Shown here: in pieces, positions 43,801 through 54,991 of the stretch | Position numbering within the stretch: position 1 is the first letter of the stretch | How the letters are laid out: every line of letters starts with the position of its first letter | NCBI GenBank assembly: GCA_029168955.1 | Contig: JAPDOI010000020.1 | Span: forward strand, 962,501 to 1,026,500 | Length of the DNA stretch: 64,000 nt | DNA from: Aplectana chamaeleonis | Lineage: Eukaryota > Nematoda > Chromadorea > Rhabditida > Cosmocercidae | Direction of reading: 5' to 3' | Notes under the pieces: model-generated | Database searches by the model: none | Told to the model about the DNA's origin: nothing | Seen by the model: the letters and a program-made list of their open reading frames with translations, nothing else | Program-made: the position numbers and the translations under genes

Positions 43801-46800
43801 TGGTAGGATGCGCTGTTGCTCACTCGGCATAAATATTGTAAAGAGTATACCTCAACCTTTCTATAGAAAATTAGAGGGTTAGTAGTGATCAAAGCATATG
43901 GAATAACCTCGAAAAAATCGATGACAACAACTCGACCCAAGGATGCCGGCTTTGCCTTCTGGGATAGTCCTTAAACCTTTTCTTTGCCTCGTGAACGCTT
44001 TGGAATCCGTTTTTCCAACACTGTTAGGCTTCTGAGGGCTACCACCATCGTTTTTCGAGGAAAACTCAAGGAGGAAGTTTATCGTGAACAGTGCTTTCAA
44101 CTGTGGTTGAAATTAATAAGAGAGATTGAAGAAACTACCGTTCGAACGTGATTCGAACGGTAGTTTCTTCAAACTCTCAACTGTTAAGTATTTTCCAGAG
44201 TCGTGCGGTCTCTTAAATTCTATTGTATTTTTGGACTGCATTCATTTTCATTTTGTTGCAATGTTTTTTTCATGTTTCTCAATTGTCATAAGTAGTTATA
44301 CCGTTCGCTGTGATTTGTGATGTTTTCAACGTTCTTAAGAGATTTCAATAAAATTTATATGGCTGGTGAAGAACGAGAATAGACGTGCAGAGCTGAGGAA
44401 GCAGGCTAGGAAGGAGAAGAACCCAAGGAAAGCCCTGAACGTGACCGTAGGAGTTGCAGTTGGTGATGCGACGCCGATACGAGAGGATTATTTCATTCTA
44501 TAAAACGGCGTAATTCACATGGTTCCTACGCGTGCTGGTGCGGAGCGAAGGTTAGAGACAGTGAGGCGCTATTCATACTACTCAACGCCAGCGCGGCACG
44601 CGCGTGTATGAATACTTTCTACGTGCGTGACGCGCTTGCGGAGACTATGAATACTCCAGCGGCGACGCCATGGCGGAGCGGTGAAGCTGGAATGAATTAG
44701 AGGATCGATAATTAATATCAGTGGATGAAAACGCCAAGGCGTTCCGGGTGGCAGTATGAATACTGCAGCGGCGACGCCATGGCGGAGCGTGACGCGCGTG
44801 CCGCGCGGGCGGGGCGGGGCGTCAAGCCATTCATACACAAACGCCACGCCAGCGTGGCACGCGCGTGCCGCGCTGGCGTTGAGTAGTATGAATAGCGCCT
44901 GAGTGAGCGAGGGCAGGCGAAGGCTGAGGCATCGCGCGGGCCGCACGCGCCTCGAATGATGTGAACTACGACGTTTCATAGAGGGTACTACTGCTTCGTC
45001 CTTTTGCATCAATACCTGAGCTCCCGCATGTTGAGAGGGCACACTACGATGGCAGTGAGGAACCGCCGACTTGGTCTGGAGTTCTGAAAAGTGTGCGGAA
45101 AATGAAGAATGGGAAGGGGTCATGTATCTAGAAGACACTTTTTCGGTTTTTAGTCAGCGGTACCCCACCACACCTTTAACCGCCCATATATTGGCTGATG
45201 AACGGTCCTATTTGATGCTCTAATACGGGAAGAAAGATGTACCAACATCTGTTTACTCATTTCACTGATCCGCGGAGTCATGTATATACCTCTTAGCCGT
45301 TTATTAATATGTATGCCTCCCCGGCACTCGACGTTTTCCCGTATGGGTCCCGCGGACTTTCCATGGATCTTTTCGCATTCCTAATTAGGCCCCACACACT
45401 CTTCCGGCGCTTTTCCACTCCCAGTTGCGTCTTGCACAAATTTCCCGGCCCTTCGCGCACTTTCAGTAGGGTCCTCGGCACTCACCCCGGCGCTCGGCAC
45501 ACTTTTAGCTGGGTCGCGCACATTCTGCAGTTACAAGTGACCGGTTAACGGTCACCGATAAACTCCTAGCTGTGTTATTTCCCGACGTTTGACGTAAAGC
45601 CTTGCTCGCTCTAATGAGTCCGGGCGGAGCAAGCAGCGGAGCGGTCGTTCATGGCCAAATATAACAGTTACTAGTAGGTTTTGACATGAAAAGCTCGAAA
45701 AGTCTTACTTCGACCGGCTCAAAATGGGGGAACTAGGCTATACTCCCGATTGTGTCCCGCACAATTCCCTTGGCTCTTGTCGCATTACTAGTTCCGGCGC
45801 TTGACGTACCCCCGGTTGTGTCCCGCACACTTCCCATGGCTCTTGGCGCACTCACCCAAAGGAACTGAACTCGTGGAATGTTTTCGCGCATAGAGCGCAG
45901 TTGATCGCCGGTGAACACATATGCCATTCCCTGGCAGTATGTTCCGAGATCGGAACCGCTGTACTCCTGAGGGGATAAGTACCTGAAATGAAAGTGGAAG
46001 AGATTAAACGAAAAAGTACCTAGAAGAAAGCTGAAGGAAAGCTCACCATTTTGATGCCGGATTCCGCACGACAGTGCCGTGCGTCAGCACGCGACATCCG
46101 AGAACTCGTCTAGATGTACTGTATCTGGAATAGAATAGTTTTTGCATGCATGCACGTATCATGCTGCCTGCCAGAGAAGAGCACGCACCTGTCTACCAAG
46201 TACTCAACGCCAATCCTATCTACCATGACGTCGTCATCTAACTTTACTACGAATTTGGGTGATTCTGGGCACGATGTGAGCAGTTGAATCCAGGCTTGCG
46301 CCTGAAATCGACAGCATTTCGTTAAGAATTTGGAACGGTCAGGGCTGGGATCCATGAAAGGCAAACCAGGGTTACGGCAGGGCTAGCTGAAGAAACCGGC
46401 GTTCCCGGAAAATCCGGTTTGGTTACGGCTGGGCTACGATGGGGCTACGCGTAACCGCACCTCTTAGCTGCGGTTAACCGCGGTTAGGCCTCTTTCAGAG
46501 TTCGGTCGCTGTGCGACGCGACCGAATGACAACCCTGCGTATCGATCTGGTCGCGTCGCGCGATCAGGTCGCAGGCCTTTTAACAAGATCGCGGAGAAAA
46601 GAGGCGCGATTGGGCGAATGGCATTGCCAAATCGCGTCGCCGTGCACTGCATGGCGATGCGACCGGTTGCGGCGGCCGCTTCATGTGCCCTCGTTCAAAT
46701 TTCTCTACTTTTTCCCGTTAACTCTACTTTTTTATTAGTTCTATTCTTTCAGGTAGCTTACCCACATTCTCGACTGCCGAGGTAGTGATTCGTATCGCGG

Positions 46801-49800
46801 AACATCTTCTACTTTTAGGGAAAATTCTTTTTTTTTATTCATTATTTGTTTCACTATAAGACATTCGAAGGATTTCACTCGTTCTTTTCATCTATATTAT
46901 TTTTCTCCCGCATTATTGAGGTCACTGCTTCTCATGAAAAACTTTCCAATATTTATTTGTAATGTTTAAGCGTTCATGAGCGGTGTTGAATTCGTTTTGA
47001 TGGTTAATTTTTGTGCTGTGTTCTTTTTTTCTAATCCTCTCAGTCTGTGAACTGCCGAACCAATTATAAATCTCAGAATGCACGACAGAAGCCACGAAGC
47101 TTTTAATTACAAAAAGAGAAAAAAAAACAAAAAAAATCCTTATCGAAGACGTTCAGCATCACCCACGGCCAGCAAACCCTCACAAATATTTTTTTACAAT
47201 ATTTTTCATACACTGCTGAATTCAGCAAATAAACACAGCTGCAGTTAGCGGTGTTTATTTGCTCTCCTCACTCACGCTGACTAGGCGTAGATTAGAATGT
47301 GTACGTAAAAAAAGCGTGATCGCCAACTTTCGCGATTGGGCATGCACACTTCCAAAGCCTGCGATTTGCACGGCGACGCGACGATCATCGCGTAGCCGTG
47401 CTCACGATCGCGTCGCACAGCGATCGAACTCTGAAAGAGGCCTAAGCAGTGGGTTTGGGGCTCAGCCGTCTGATTGATACCGTTTTGTGTTAGTGCACAA
47501 TACTGAAGCCCAAGGAAATTTCGATCTAGATAATCAAAAAGGAGGGTTTTCTCAGGTGATCTGACCAAAATAATGTTACATTTTGATGATGTGGACCACG
47601 TGCACAAATTATCCCCAAACCTTTTGCAGTTATCTTTAAGGTAAAATGAAAAGACAGGAATGCTACTCGTTCGTGTTTGCCACTTTATAGGCCCGTTCGC
47701 CTTAATATGCTCCTCTCGATAACAACAAAAATTCTCAGAATCATCAACCTCGTCTGCAATTTTTATGTTGCCCACGACTAACTATAATCTCTACGTCTGT
47801 ACTCCACGCTCTCGCTCTCATCTTTATTTTATCGCACATTGTTGTTCTTTTTACACCTGCTTTTTCTCTAACTCTTGTCTTCCATGCGCTGAACATTTAC
47901 CGATCAGCCACAGGCTTTCGCTGGGTTTTTCCGCCAATTCGGCTCAAATTCCCTCATTTTTTCAGAATTTCAACGCCACACGTTTTTGTCAGTTCTCCTT
48001 TTTTACCACCCCAACTTGGTACTGTGATGCCACATCCTCTTGGACAGCCTGGGTTTTCGTGGTACGTTTTCGGAACCCGACTTGCCATGACTTTTATGAT
48101 TTTGCTTCTTTTCACATTCATAACTTTTCCTCACTTAGCCTTCCCAAATGCCCTCTTGGATTTTCTATCTTATGTTTTTCTATGATTTGCCTTCTCGCTG
48201 CGTTCAGTTAGCACTTCTGTTTTTCCTCTTACGCTTTGAGCTTTTTTTCTATGCGTTTTTTTCTAGGAAATCGCTTTATTTTGCTCCTCCAGTGGTTTCA
48301 GATGAACAAAAATGAAAAGCAATAAAGGAACCCCCAGAGAAATTGAAATGAGAACTCTCAGAATTCAAGCGAAAAGAAGGAAAAATTGATGTCAAAAATT
48401 CAACGAGAGGACACAGCTGGTTCCTGCAGCAACGGCGAAGCGTCGTGAAAATTTTTGAAAAAAACTAGAGGCGCGTTTTGAACAAAAAACAAAGATGAGG
48501 AAGCTTGAAATCTGAGACAACGAGCTAAATTGGATTTCAAAATCTCACCAACATACTTACTGTTTATCTTCAGCAAGCGGCCCCACAAAATATACTTTAA
48601 AAAATCAAAAGAGCTCAAAAATTTGAAAAAATTAAAAATCTCAAAAATGAGAAAAAGTGTCGCCGAGTTGAGAAAACCCCTATTGAAAAGCCTGCGATTG
48701 ATTGCAGATACTGGGACATGGGAGACAAAAATCAGAAATGAAAAAAATAAGCAAAAACGACATTAATGTGCAATAAAAACGACGAGTAATCTGGGAAATA
48801 CGTCGTAAGCCACTGCGTGTCAAACGCTGAAATTCTCCGGTACGGTAGCGGACAGTCGCGTCGGGACCAACTCCGCATAAATTGCATGACGCGCGCAGAA
48901 TTGTGTGATTGGGGCGCGCTTGCGCAAATCCAACATTGCGACTGGGTTTTATTCCGTTTTCCATGACCCTTCGGTTAGAAATGGTGTACCGCCAAGATCG
49001 CAGCGTGTCCCAGTCCAAACTTGCTGGAATAAGTAATCCGTTTACAAACATTCATGCGTTTTCGGTGTTTTGGGAGATTTACTTGCCAACGAGCTTCCTG
49101 CGGGTTGGTGTTGCGGAATCAAAAGTGGTTTATAAAGTTTTGGTCCAAAACGCAATGTTCTACATTGATAGTGCAAGCATATTTCCACTCCTAATATTCC
49201 TGCTTGACCAAGGTCTCAATATTCTCGAGGAGATCACGACAGCGAGCCCGGTATTGGGAACTGGAAGCGACGACACCTACTTGATACATGATTCTGAAAG
49301 ATGAAAACGAAGTTCCTATTCCCCACATTATAGAAAAGAAGAAAAAAATTCCACCCCTGTGGATGGTCGAAGCTATCAACTCATTGAAATTTGCGACGTG
49401 AGCGAAAATACTTATTGCAGAATATTTTTGCTTCCAGCTGACGTTTGGAAGAGATGAGCGCGACATGCAGAAAAACTTGAAGCATCTGTACTGGAATGCT
49501 CGGCAGCATATTGATCTTGATAACTACAGATTGCGAATAAGGAGAATAGGCGAATAAGGAACAGGTTGTCCAACTCAAAAACAACGATGTAATCGCAACA
49601 GTCCAAATTCTTAACATCGCCATCACTAACAATGACTTTTCATTCAGCTTTGCAATCGATGACGTGCCAAGTATTATCAATTTGGCACCAGCGTGCCCCA
49701 ATCGCACAATTCTGCGCGGGTCATGCATTTGTATGCGGAGTTGGTCCCGACGCGATTGCCCGCTACCGTACCGGGGAATTTCAGCGTTTGACACGCAGTG

Positions 49801-50828
49801 GCTTACAAATACGTCACGAGTGCCATTACTGATTGTCTGCCATCGAGATTCTCGGCGTCAATTGAGCGGCAAGTACGTGTTCACGGTCTGGTTGGCCGCC
49901 CAACCACGGGGGAACGGTGGTGAAGGCCGGTTTCCGGTTTGGCTACTACTGCGTCGGCTGCCCTAACTAAACCCAAGCCTAGCCAGCTGCGTTCATGAAT
50001 CCCAGCCCAGATGGTCCTTTTCCTAGCTTGTTGGAACGAACCTTGTAAGTGATATTATGGTAGTGATCGATGGTGTCGATCTGGAGTATGTCGTTGTATT
50101 TGTCGGCCTCCACTTCGTACTTATCGATGTTCTGAACTGTGCTGCCAATGACGAAAATGCGTCTAGCGTTGAGCTGGAACAGCTGGCGATCTCAAACAGT
50201 ACATACTAAGAGTAAAACTCGATTGCCAACGAACCTTCTCTAGCCAGACATCATCGAGCTGCTTCCGTTGAAACTGCCGCTGTGCAGCGTTCCGGACATC
50301 TGAATGAACTATGAACACTACGCTGACGTTCGACTCGCACAGCGAATGTGGCAGCAGTCGAATCCGCGACGCGAATGTCGCGCGTGGCTCTCGGGATACC
50401 GACGGCGACTCTGCGAAGGAGTGAATCTGAAGTAGGGCTGGTTTAGAAGCAGGTGCACTCAAGGATCGGATCCCTCGTTGAAATAAAAAACCAGTAGCCA
50501 TCAACACTATATCTATGGGTTGAAAGTTACCAGGATGGCGAGATAGAAGCGCTTACTCATCATAGGAAAGTGCAGTTATTCCACGTAAAACTTACTCTCA
50601 ACCGAAGGGTTTGTAGTTGATCAGCCGGGCCCCATGTCATATACTAGGGTTTTGGTAATCACTGGTGCCTCTTGAATAGTGAAAAAACCTTACCGGATGA
50701 ACGTAGAGTTTTGACGGTAGATTGTCACAGGCTCGTAATTGTGGATAGATGCTGCTAGAAAGCGAGTACCATAAGCAGAAGAGGACTATGGCGAGCACTC
50801 CAAATCGGAATGCATAGCGGACGCACAT
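40839..50828 (-). CDS. galactosyltransferase, GT31 family, 7 exons, 341 aa
   Basis: Exons in transcript order: 50694-50828, 50235-50426, 50042-50173, 46189-46301, 46047-46124, 45856-45982, 40839-41087 (1026 nt with TAA). All junctions keep frame with GT donors and AG acceptors; introns are 267, 61, 3740, 64, 64 and 4768 bp. Residues ~9-26 (FGVLAIVLFCLWY) form a type II membrane anchor, placing the catalytic domain in the Golgi lumen. GT31 motifs follow in order: VVFIVHS (~81-87), RRIFVIGS, YNDILQIDTIDHYHNITYK, KFVVKLDDDV (metal-binding DDD at ~175-177), VVRNPASKW, GTYCQGMAYVFTG and DDWYVTRGLL, near the usual EDV position. NVS, NIT and NTT sequons fit a secretory protein. The family transfers galactose or GlcNAc in beta-1,3 linkage; the acceptor cannot be told. 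An acceptor 9 nt upstream of exon 3 is an alternative. Confidence 0.88.
41324..41459. mobile_element. Harbinger-like MITE P1 with exact TAA duplication
   Basis: GGGGTCGTTTATACTTCTGC and GGCGGAAGTATAAACGACTCC are inverted; TAA lies on both sides (41321-41323 and 41460-41462). A 3-bp TNA/TWA duplication fits PIF/Harbinger elements. It is 136 bp, in intron 6 of the GT31 gene. Confidence 0.8.
41465..41715 (+). pseudogene. RTE-type LINE C-terminal shred
   Basis: One frame reads GLVMRKGETRALWVRPLSKW, then IDLAEAPLSMRDAAGRSQW and RAKCIRGDL, the conserved C-terminal tail of RTE-like proteins (RRxxETR...W...RDRxxWR). There are two internal stops. It lies in GT31 intron 6. Confidence 0.55.
43577..43709. 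mobile_element. Harbinger-like MITE P2 with exact TAG duplication
   Basis: GGCGTCGTTTATACCTCCGC and GGCGGAAGTATAAACGACGCC are inverted, with TAG on both sides (43574-43576, 43710-43712). It is 133 bp and close kin of P1. It lies in GT31 intron 6. Confidence 0.8.
44498..44981. mobile_element. MITE T copy 3 (reversed), interrupted by P4
   Basis: The ends CTATAAAACGGCGTAATTCA and TTCATAG, with the GTTAGAGACAGTGAG interior, match copy 2 in reverse complement. The extra 338 bp is the P4 element plus its duplicated TGA. It lies in GT31 intron 6. Confidence 0.7.
44565..44899. mobile_element. Harbinger-like element P4 nested in MITE T
   Basis: GGCGCTATTCATACTACTCA and TGAGTAGTATGAATAGCGCC are inverted over more than 40 bp, including the CGCCAGCGCGGCACGCGCG block. 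The 3-bp TGA is duplicated at 44562-44564 and 44900-44902. Deleting P4 and one TGA restores the MITE T sequence. Confidence 0.8.
45330..45855. repeat. degenerate ~35-40 bp CCCAGTTGTGTCCCGCAC repeat
   Basis: Imperfect units with CGGCGCTTGGCACAC and CCGGTTGTGTCCCGCACA phrases recur at about 45340-45540 and 45745-45855. Similar units in the other orientation are in 31040-31200. The last units abut the donor of GT31 exon 6. Confidence 0.5.
46487..47442. mobile_element. 956-bp TIR element, GGCCTCTTTCAGAGTTCG tips
   Basis: GGCCTCTTTCAGAGTTCGGT, with GCTGTGCGACGCGA following, is mirrored at 47408-47442 by TCGCGTCGCACAGCGATCGA and ACTCTGAAAGAGGCC. TA lies on both sides (46485-46486, 47443-47444). 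Sub-terminal GC-rich blocks are also inverted; the AT-rich core is non-coding and has a GCAAATAAACAC hairpin at 47224-47262. It lies in GT31 intron 3. Confidence 0.75.
48806..49805. mobile_element. 1.0-kb TIR element, TAAGCCACTGCGTGTCAAAC tips
   Basis: Long inverted repeats of over 100 bp: TAAGCCACTGCGTGTCAAAC through TGGGGCGCGCTTG is mirrored at 49695-49805. The open frames on the arms belong to the repeat, not to genes. Target duplication is unclear. It lies in GT31 intron 3. Confidence 0.75.
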
Positions 50829-50838
50829 TCATATAGAC
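50829..50838 (-). promoter_or_regulatory. 10-nt leader after a trans-splice acceptor of the GT31 gene
   Basis: On the minus strand AATTCTAATTTCAG is followed by GTCTATATGA and the ATG of exon 1. The perfect nematode acceptor TTTCAG just before the start codon marks the probable spliced-leader addition site and supports this ATG. Confidence 0.6.
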
Positions 50839-51380
50839 CTGAAATTAGAATTCATATGCGTCAGTGGCTCGGCATCATTTTCGGGATCGATAGAAGTCGA
50901 TAGAAGTTAAGAAGATACGGGTTCTACAGCTAAATTGACAATCAAATTGTGATGAAACCAGCCTACGGTCGGCTGCGGATTCCGTCTCCGAATGATTCAT
51001 ATTAGCTCTCTCACTCTGCTAGAACAGAACTGGTGCTGATCAGAGATGAGCAAAGTAAAAGTATGAAAATTCGTAAATTGTGTTTCTTTATGCGGGGTCA
51101 TAGTTCTCGCTAACGTTCCGGAAATCGGGTGCGCAGCGCCGAATGATGCAGAAGTGCATCTATGAGAACGCGAAATGTGGAATCCATTTCATTTCAGAAA
51201 GGTGTTATGCTTGTAAGTGAACATCAGGTAGCGGTCGGACACGTTCCTATCGTGGGCTGTCTGATGTGAGCTCTTAAAAAAGGAAACCTCGCAAACATTA
51301 TGTGAAAGCGGACAGATATTACGCTTTTTTGCGAAATAGGATAACTCCAGATCGCTCCAGCCGCTTCGCGGCCGGAACGG
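50839..51380. other. upstream region of the GT31 gene
   Basis: Likely promoter territory for the minus-strand gene. I see no clear core elements or repeats before the TTAA at 51381. Confidence 0.35.
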
Positions 51381-51384
51381 TTAA

Positions 51385-51843
51385 AGGCACAGTCCAACCT
51401 CAGAGGTAATTTTTGATATTATAGTCCGGTCGCCGTCCATAGCAACACTGCCAAGCGCGAAATTTCAATTCGCTAGAATAAGCGAGAAAAAGCTAGGAAA
51501 AAGTCGACCACGCCCCCTTGAAAGAAACGCCCACTGCCAGGTTCCCAACCTCAATAGGGAAGAGACGAGCGAATGATTTTATACAAGATCCATGTTCTTC
51601 CATTTTTTCTTCAGTCTGGTTTTATATTGTGGCCTGCTTCAGAACGATGGCTGCAAATAACGAGAGAATACAGGCTCGAGACAACTCGTCCGCAAACTTC
51701 TAGCCGTTCAAAATTAGATTTTTTGAGGAGCCGTAACTCCGTTCGTAGTGAGTTCTGAGCGATTCTGGAGACACCATTGTAATCAGCGTGCATCTAAGAT
51801 AGCCAGAAAAACGAAATATCGATTCTGAGGTTGGACTGTGCCT
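51385..51843. mobile_element. TTAA element, family 2 (chain unit 1)
   Basis: AGGCACAGTCCAACCTCAGA and its inverted copy CTGAGGTTGGACTGTGCCT close 459 bp. The interior (CAGGCTCGAGACAACTCGTC) recurs in most family 2 copies and in 62400-62990. Non-coding. Confidence 0.75.
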
Positions 51844-51847
51844 TCAA

Positions 51848-52386
51848 AGGCAGTGGTCACGATGAAAAACGTTATCGAAAAAACTACAAAAATCAACCTA
51901 GATCGAAAAGAGCTGAAAAACTGTGAAGGTAGCGCGGTGAAAAACGGCAAGGATTACAGTTTTTAAGGCCCAAAGATGTCAGTTCGTGCACAGCGCCGCT
52001 CAAAAATATCGTAGTATCATGCCGAGCAGTCAAAAATCTTTGACATTCAGAGGAAGAAATAAATGCAAATGTACCTAATAAGTACAGTTGAGCAGTGAAA
52101 GAAAGCACTCCAGTCAATGTTTTTGACTAGATGAGTACGTAAATTCCAAGGTTCACTGATTGAAATTCAATTTCAAGCCAGCTGATGTTCTTGTTATAAG
52201 AGGTCATCGATGCCGATGATGTGGAGTGGGCTGGTTCACCATCAAAGGACAAGAAAATTCAGGTTTCAAATTTGGCCCAAAGCAGGGGTTTTTCGCAATT
52301 TTTTCTTATAGGTCCTACTACACAAGACCCAGAAAAGGGTTTAGAGAGAGAAAGACGACAAGCATATTTGATCGCGACCACTGTCT
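51848..52386. mobile_element. TTAA element, family 1 (chain unit 2)
   Basis: The left tip AGGCAGTGGTCACGATGAAA and right tip ATCGCGACCACTGTCT are inverted with a few changes. It is 539 bp and non-coding. Confidence 0.65.
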
Positions 52387-52390
52387 TTGA

Positions 52391-53725
52391 AGGCAGTGTT
52401 CGCGGCGAGAAACGTAAAGAAAACCGTGGGCTGTAAGATTTGAGCTCCAAGAAACGGCGAGAAACGTATTAAAACGTGGTATTTCAGTGACATTATTCAA
52501 TAACACGGACTAGTTGTCCGGTTTGATGATTATGATCATGATGGTTGTCACCAGAGGAAAATTGGGTCAATCCAAAATAGAAGAAGATGTTATGCAAAGC
52601 AGGATTAGTTAAGGTCCTAAGGAAAACACGGAGCAATAGAGAGTGGAGAATCAATTGCAAAGGTCGGGTCCACAAAAGATTTCATTGTCACAGCAAACAC
52701 TTCCTGTGATAGTTAGGTTATACTTAAATATTTTTTTACCTGTTTCATAACTTTATTCGGAGCTATAGAAAAATATACAAAAAAAACGTCTTTATTAAAT
52801 GAGGTACGGGAACAGAAAATTTTTTTTTTGTCCGACAGAGTTCATTGTAGCTTTGAAGTCGGAGCCACTCCAAATGCCGCAAACCAGGAACACTACAGTT
52901 CACCTCCGTACTGCCGTTCAGTCCGCAAAGTGCACGCTGATTGCGAAATCGTGCTGCGTCGCGGTTGCAAGTGTCCTCAGACAGGGATGTAGGATCACCC
53001 AGGCGGTGGGATCACCCGGGCACCAAAGGAGAAAACCGCCCGGGTGATCCCACATCCCTGTCTGAGGATACTCCCAACCGCGCCGCAGCACGATTTCGCA
53101 ATCAGCGTGCACTTTGCGGACTGAACGGCAGCGCGGAGGTGAACAGTATGAATATCAGCAGGATCCAGATTAGTGCGACCATGATTGAAGCGCAGCAAAG
53201 GGTGCCTTCTATACGCAGCAAATAGTTCTGTGATTCGTAGCGATCCTTTCTTCTCTTTCTCTTCGTTACGGTATTTCCCTTCTTCATCTTCTTCTTTCCT
53301 TTCTTCTTTTTGCCTGTTCCTGTTGAGCCACTCGTAGTGTCGTCTCCTCCCGATATGATGATTTTTTGTTCTGATCAGACCCATCATGGCCGATTCCGTG
53401 GCCTTGTTCCCTCCCGCTGCAGTGTCGGCATTTGTGTCTGTAAATGAGACTGGATCATCAGCTGCCTTCGTCTTGCCCATAACGGATGTCCAGTAACGGC
53501 TTCAACTTAGGTGACGCTTCTCCGATTGATGAGACTGGACTTCCGAAGTCGTACTAGCCGCTCGAAGTAGGGCCTTCAACAGCGCGTTCTTGGAGTCGAA
53601 TCAATCACTTCGTGTACTTCTGGTGCGTTTCTCTCAATTTCTGCGTCATTTCGGTTCTACCCGGGGGTCAATTAATCAATATAGCGAATAATCTCAAAAT
53701 TGAAGATTATCGTGAACACTGCCTT
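52391..53725. mobile_element. TTAA element, family 1, with nested hairpin (chain unit 3)
   Basis: AGGCAGTGTTCGCGGCGAGA to ATTATCGTGAACACTGCCT. About 480 bp matches the 9155 element in reverse; the remaining ~850 bp around 52750-53580 is an insertion centred on the hairpin 52893-53148. Confidence 0.65.
52893..53148. repeat. 256-bp hairpin inside chain unit 3
   Basis: TACAGTTCACCTCCGTACTG through AGGATCACCC is mirrored to GCGGAGGTGAACAGTA. GGGATCACCCGGGCACC and CCGCCCGGGTGATCCC meet near 53022. Arms are about 120 bp; an overlapping frame on each strand is an artefact. Confidence 0.8.
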
Positions 53726-53729
53726 TAAA

Positions 53730-54211
53730 GGCACAGTATACCCTCAGTTATGAATTCTGAGATTTTCATGTAATTGTGTAGAAGACACCTCCTGTATAAC
53801 ACGTGCCAAATGCGAGATCTCGATTCCTCCAAATTAGCGAGATATAAGCGACCACCACAGGCCCGACCCCCTTCGCTCACCACCACAGGCCCGACTCCCT
53901 AACAGAATTTCGGACTCGATAGCGGATCGATGGATGGATGAATCCCAACAGTTCGTCGTTCTTCAGCCCACTGCCGGATGTCTCCTTCTCCTGGCTTGTT
54001 CTCGTGCAGCGACTCAGAATGAATAAAAATACAGGCCTGAGACAACTCGTCCACCAATTTTTCACCCTCAAAATCCAGGCATATTTGAAGAGCCATAACC
54101 CTATTCAAAAGGGGTCTTGGACGATTTTAGAGATACCACTGTGACCAGAGTGTGACTCTCTCCAAGATAAGCATAAAATCTGAAAATTAGTTTTTTGGGT
54201 GTCCTGTGCCT
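53730..54211. mobile_element. TTAA element, family 2 (chain unit 4)
   Basis: AGGCACAGTATACCCTCAGT to GGGTGTCCTGTGCCT, 482 bp, with perfect TTAA on both sides shared with its neighbours. It is the reverse of the copy at 61104-61525. Confidence 0.75.
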
Positions 54212-54215
54212 TTAA

Positions 54216-54987
54216 TGGCATCGTACACGATGAAAACCATGCTCGGGTTCTTGACGTCTTCGTGTTGTAATATCCCTATAGTGACTAAAGGTTGCAAGAC
54301 GCCCACTCAAAAACGTCAACTTTTCAAGAAAAATCCATTTTCAATAAAACTCAACACAAATTTGAAGTTCCTGCCGACATCAACTAGGGATAGTTGCGCG
54401 GAGAACGCCAGGAACAGTTCTACGATTTGTTTCTTGACGTTGCGTTGGGAGTGAGCTCTGGTACATTCGTAGTGACCTGTCGATTTTGATTATCACCAGT
54501 AGCGGAGCGGTAAGCCTCGGTGAGGTATAACTAGTGATATGGAGGTTCCGACCAAAAAGCCACCGCTCTGCGCTGTGATAATGGAAAACAGGAGTTCACT
54601 TGAACTGAAACAGAGTCTAATTCACCAAGGACGCCATTCAGACGAGCTATCCTTGAAAGAAGTTAAAAGAAGGTTACTAACATGCTGCGTCCAATGCTGT
54701 CAGCTGCTTTCGATCGATGTCGAACGTGAAATCGAGTGGCGTGTGCGTTGCGCCCTACGACGCGTCAACGCACGATCGCCGACAGCGACCACGGAGTCTT
54801 GTTCCTTGTAACAACGGATCGACCCCAAGGCCAGCCCTCCCCTAAACCCAGGAAGCTCTTTTGAGGTAAGCAAATCTTTATTCAGAGGTGATTTCGAAAC
54901 TCCAAACGTTCTGAATTACATTGTTATGGCCCACCAGTCCGACTGAACGCGAAAGCTGAAATTCGGTTTCCATTGTGTACGATGCCT
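54216..54987. mobile_element. TTAA element, family 3, with MITE R (chain unit 5)
   Basis: TGGCATCGTACACGATGAAA to TTGTGTACGATGCCT, 772 bp, matching 39002-39735. MITE R copy 2 at 54490-54581 is an extra insertion relative to that copy. Confidence 0.75.
54490..54581. repeat. 92-bp MITE R copy 2
   Basis: TTATCACCAGTAGCGGAGCG to GCTCTGCGCTGTGATAA, the same length and structure as 21886-21977. Confidence 0.65.
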
Positions 54988-54991
54988 TTGA

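Noticed and set aside
44578..45138. 186-aa minus-strand open frame
   Set aside because: Runs across the P4 inverted tips and MITE T; a GC-rich repeat shadow.
47765..48211. 148-aa Ser/Phe/Cys-rich plus-strand open frame in GT31 intron 3
   Set aside because: Pyrimidine-rich low-complexity sequence, no splice context, no family resemblance.
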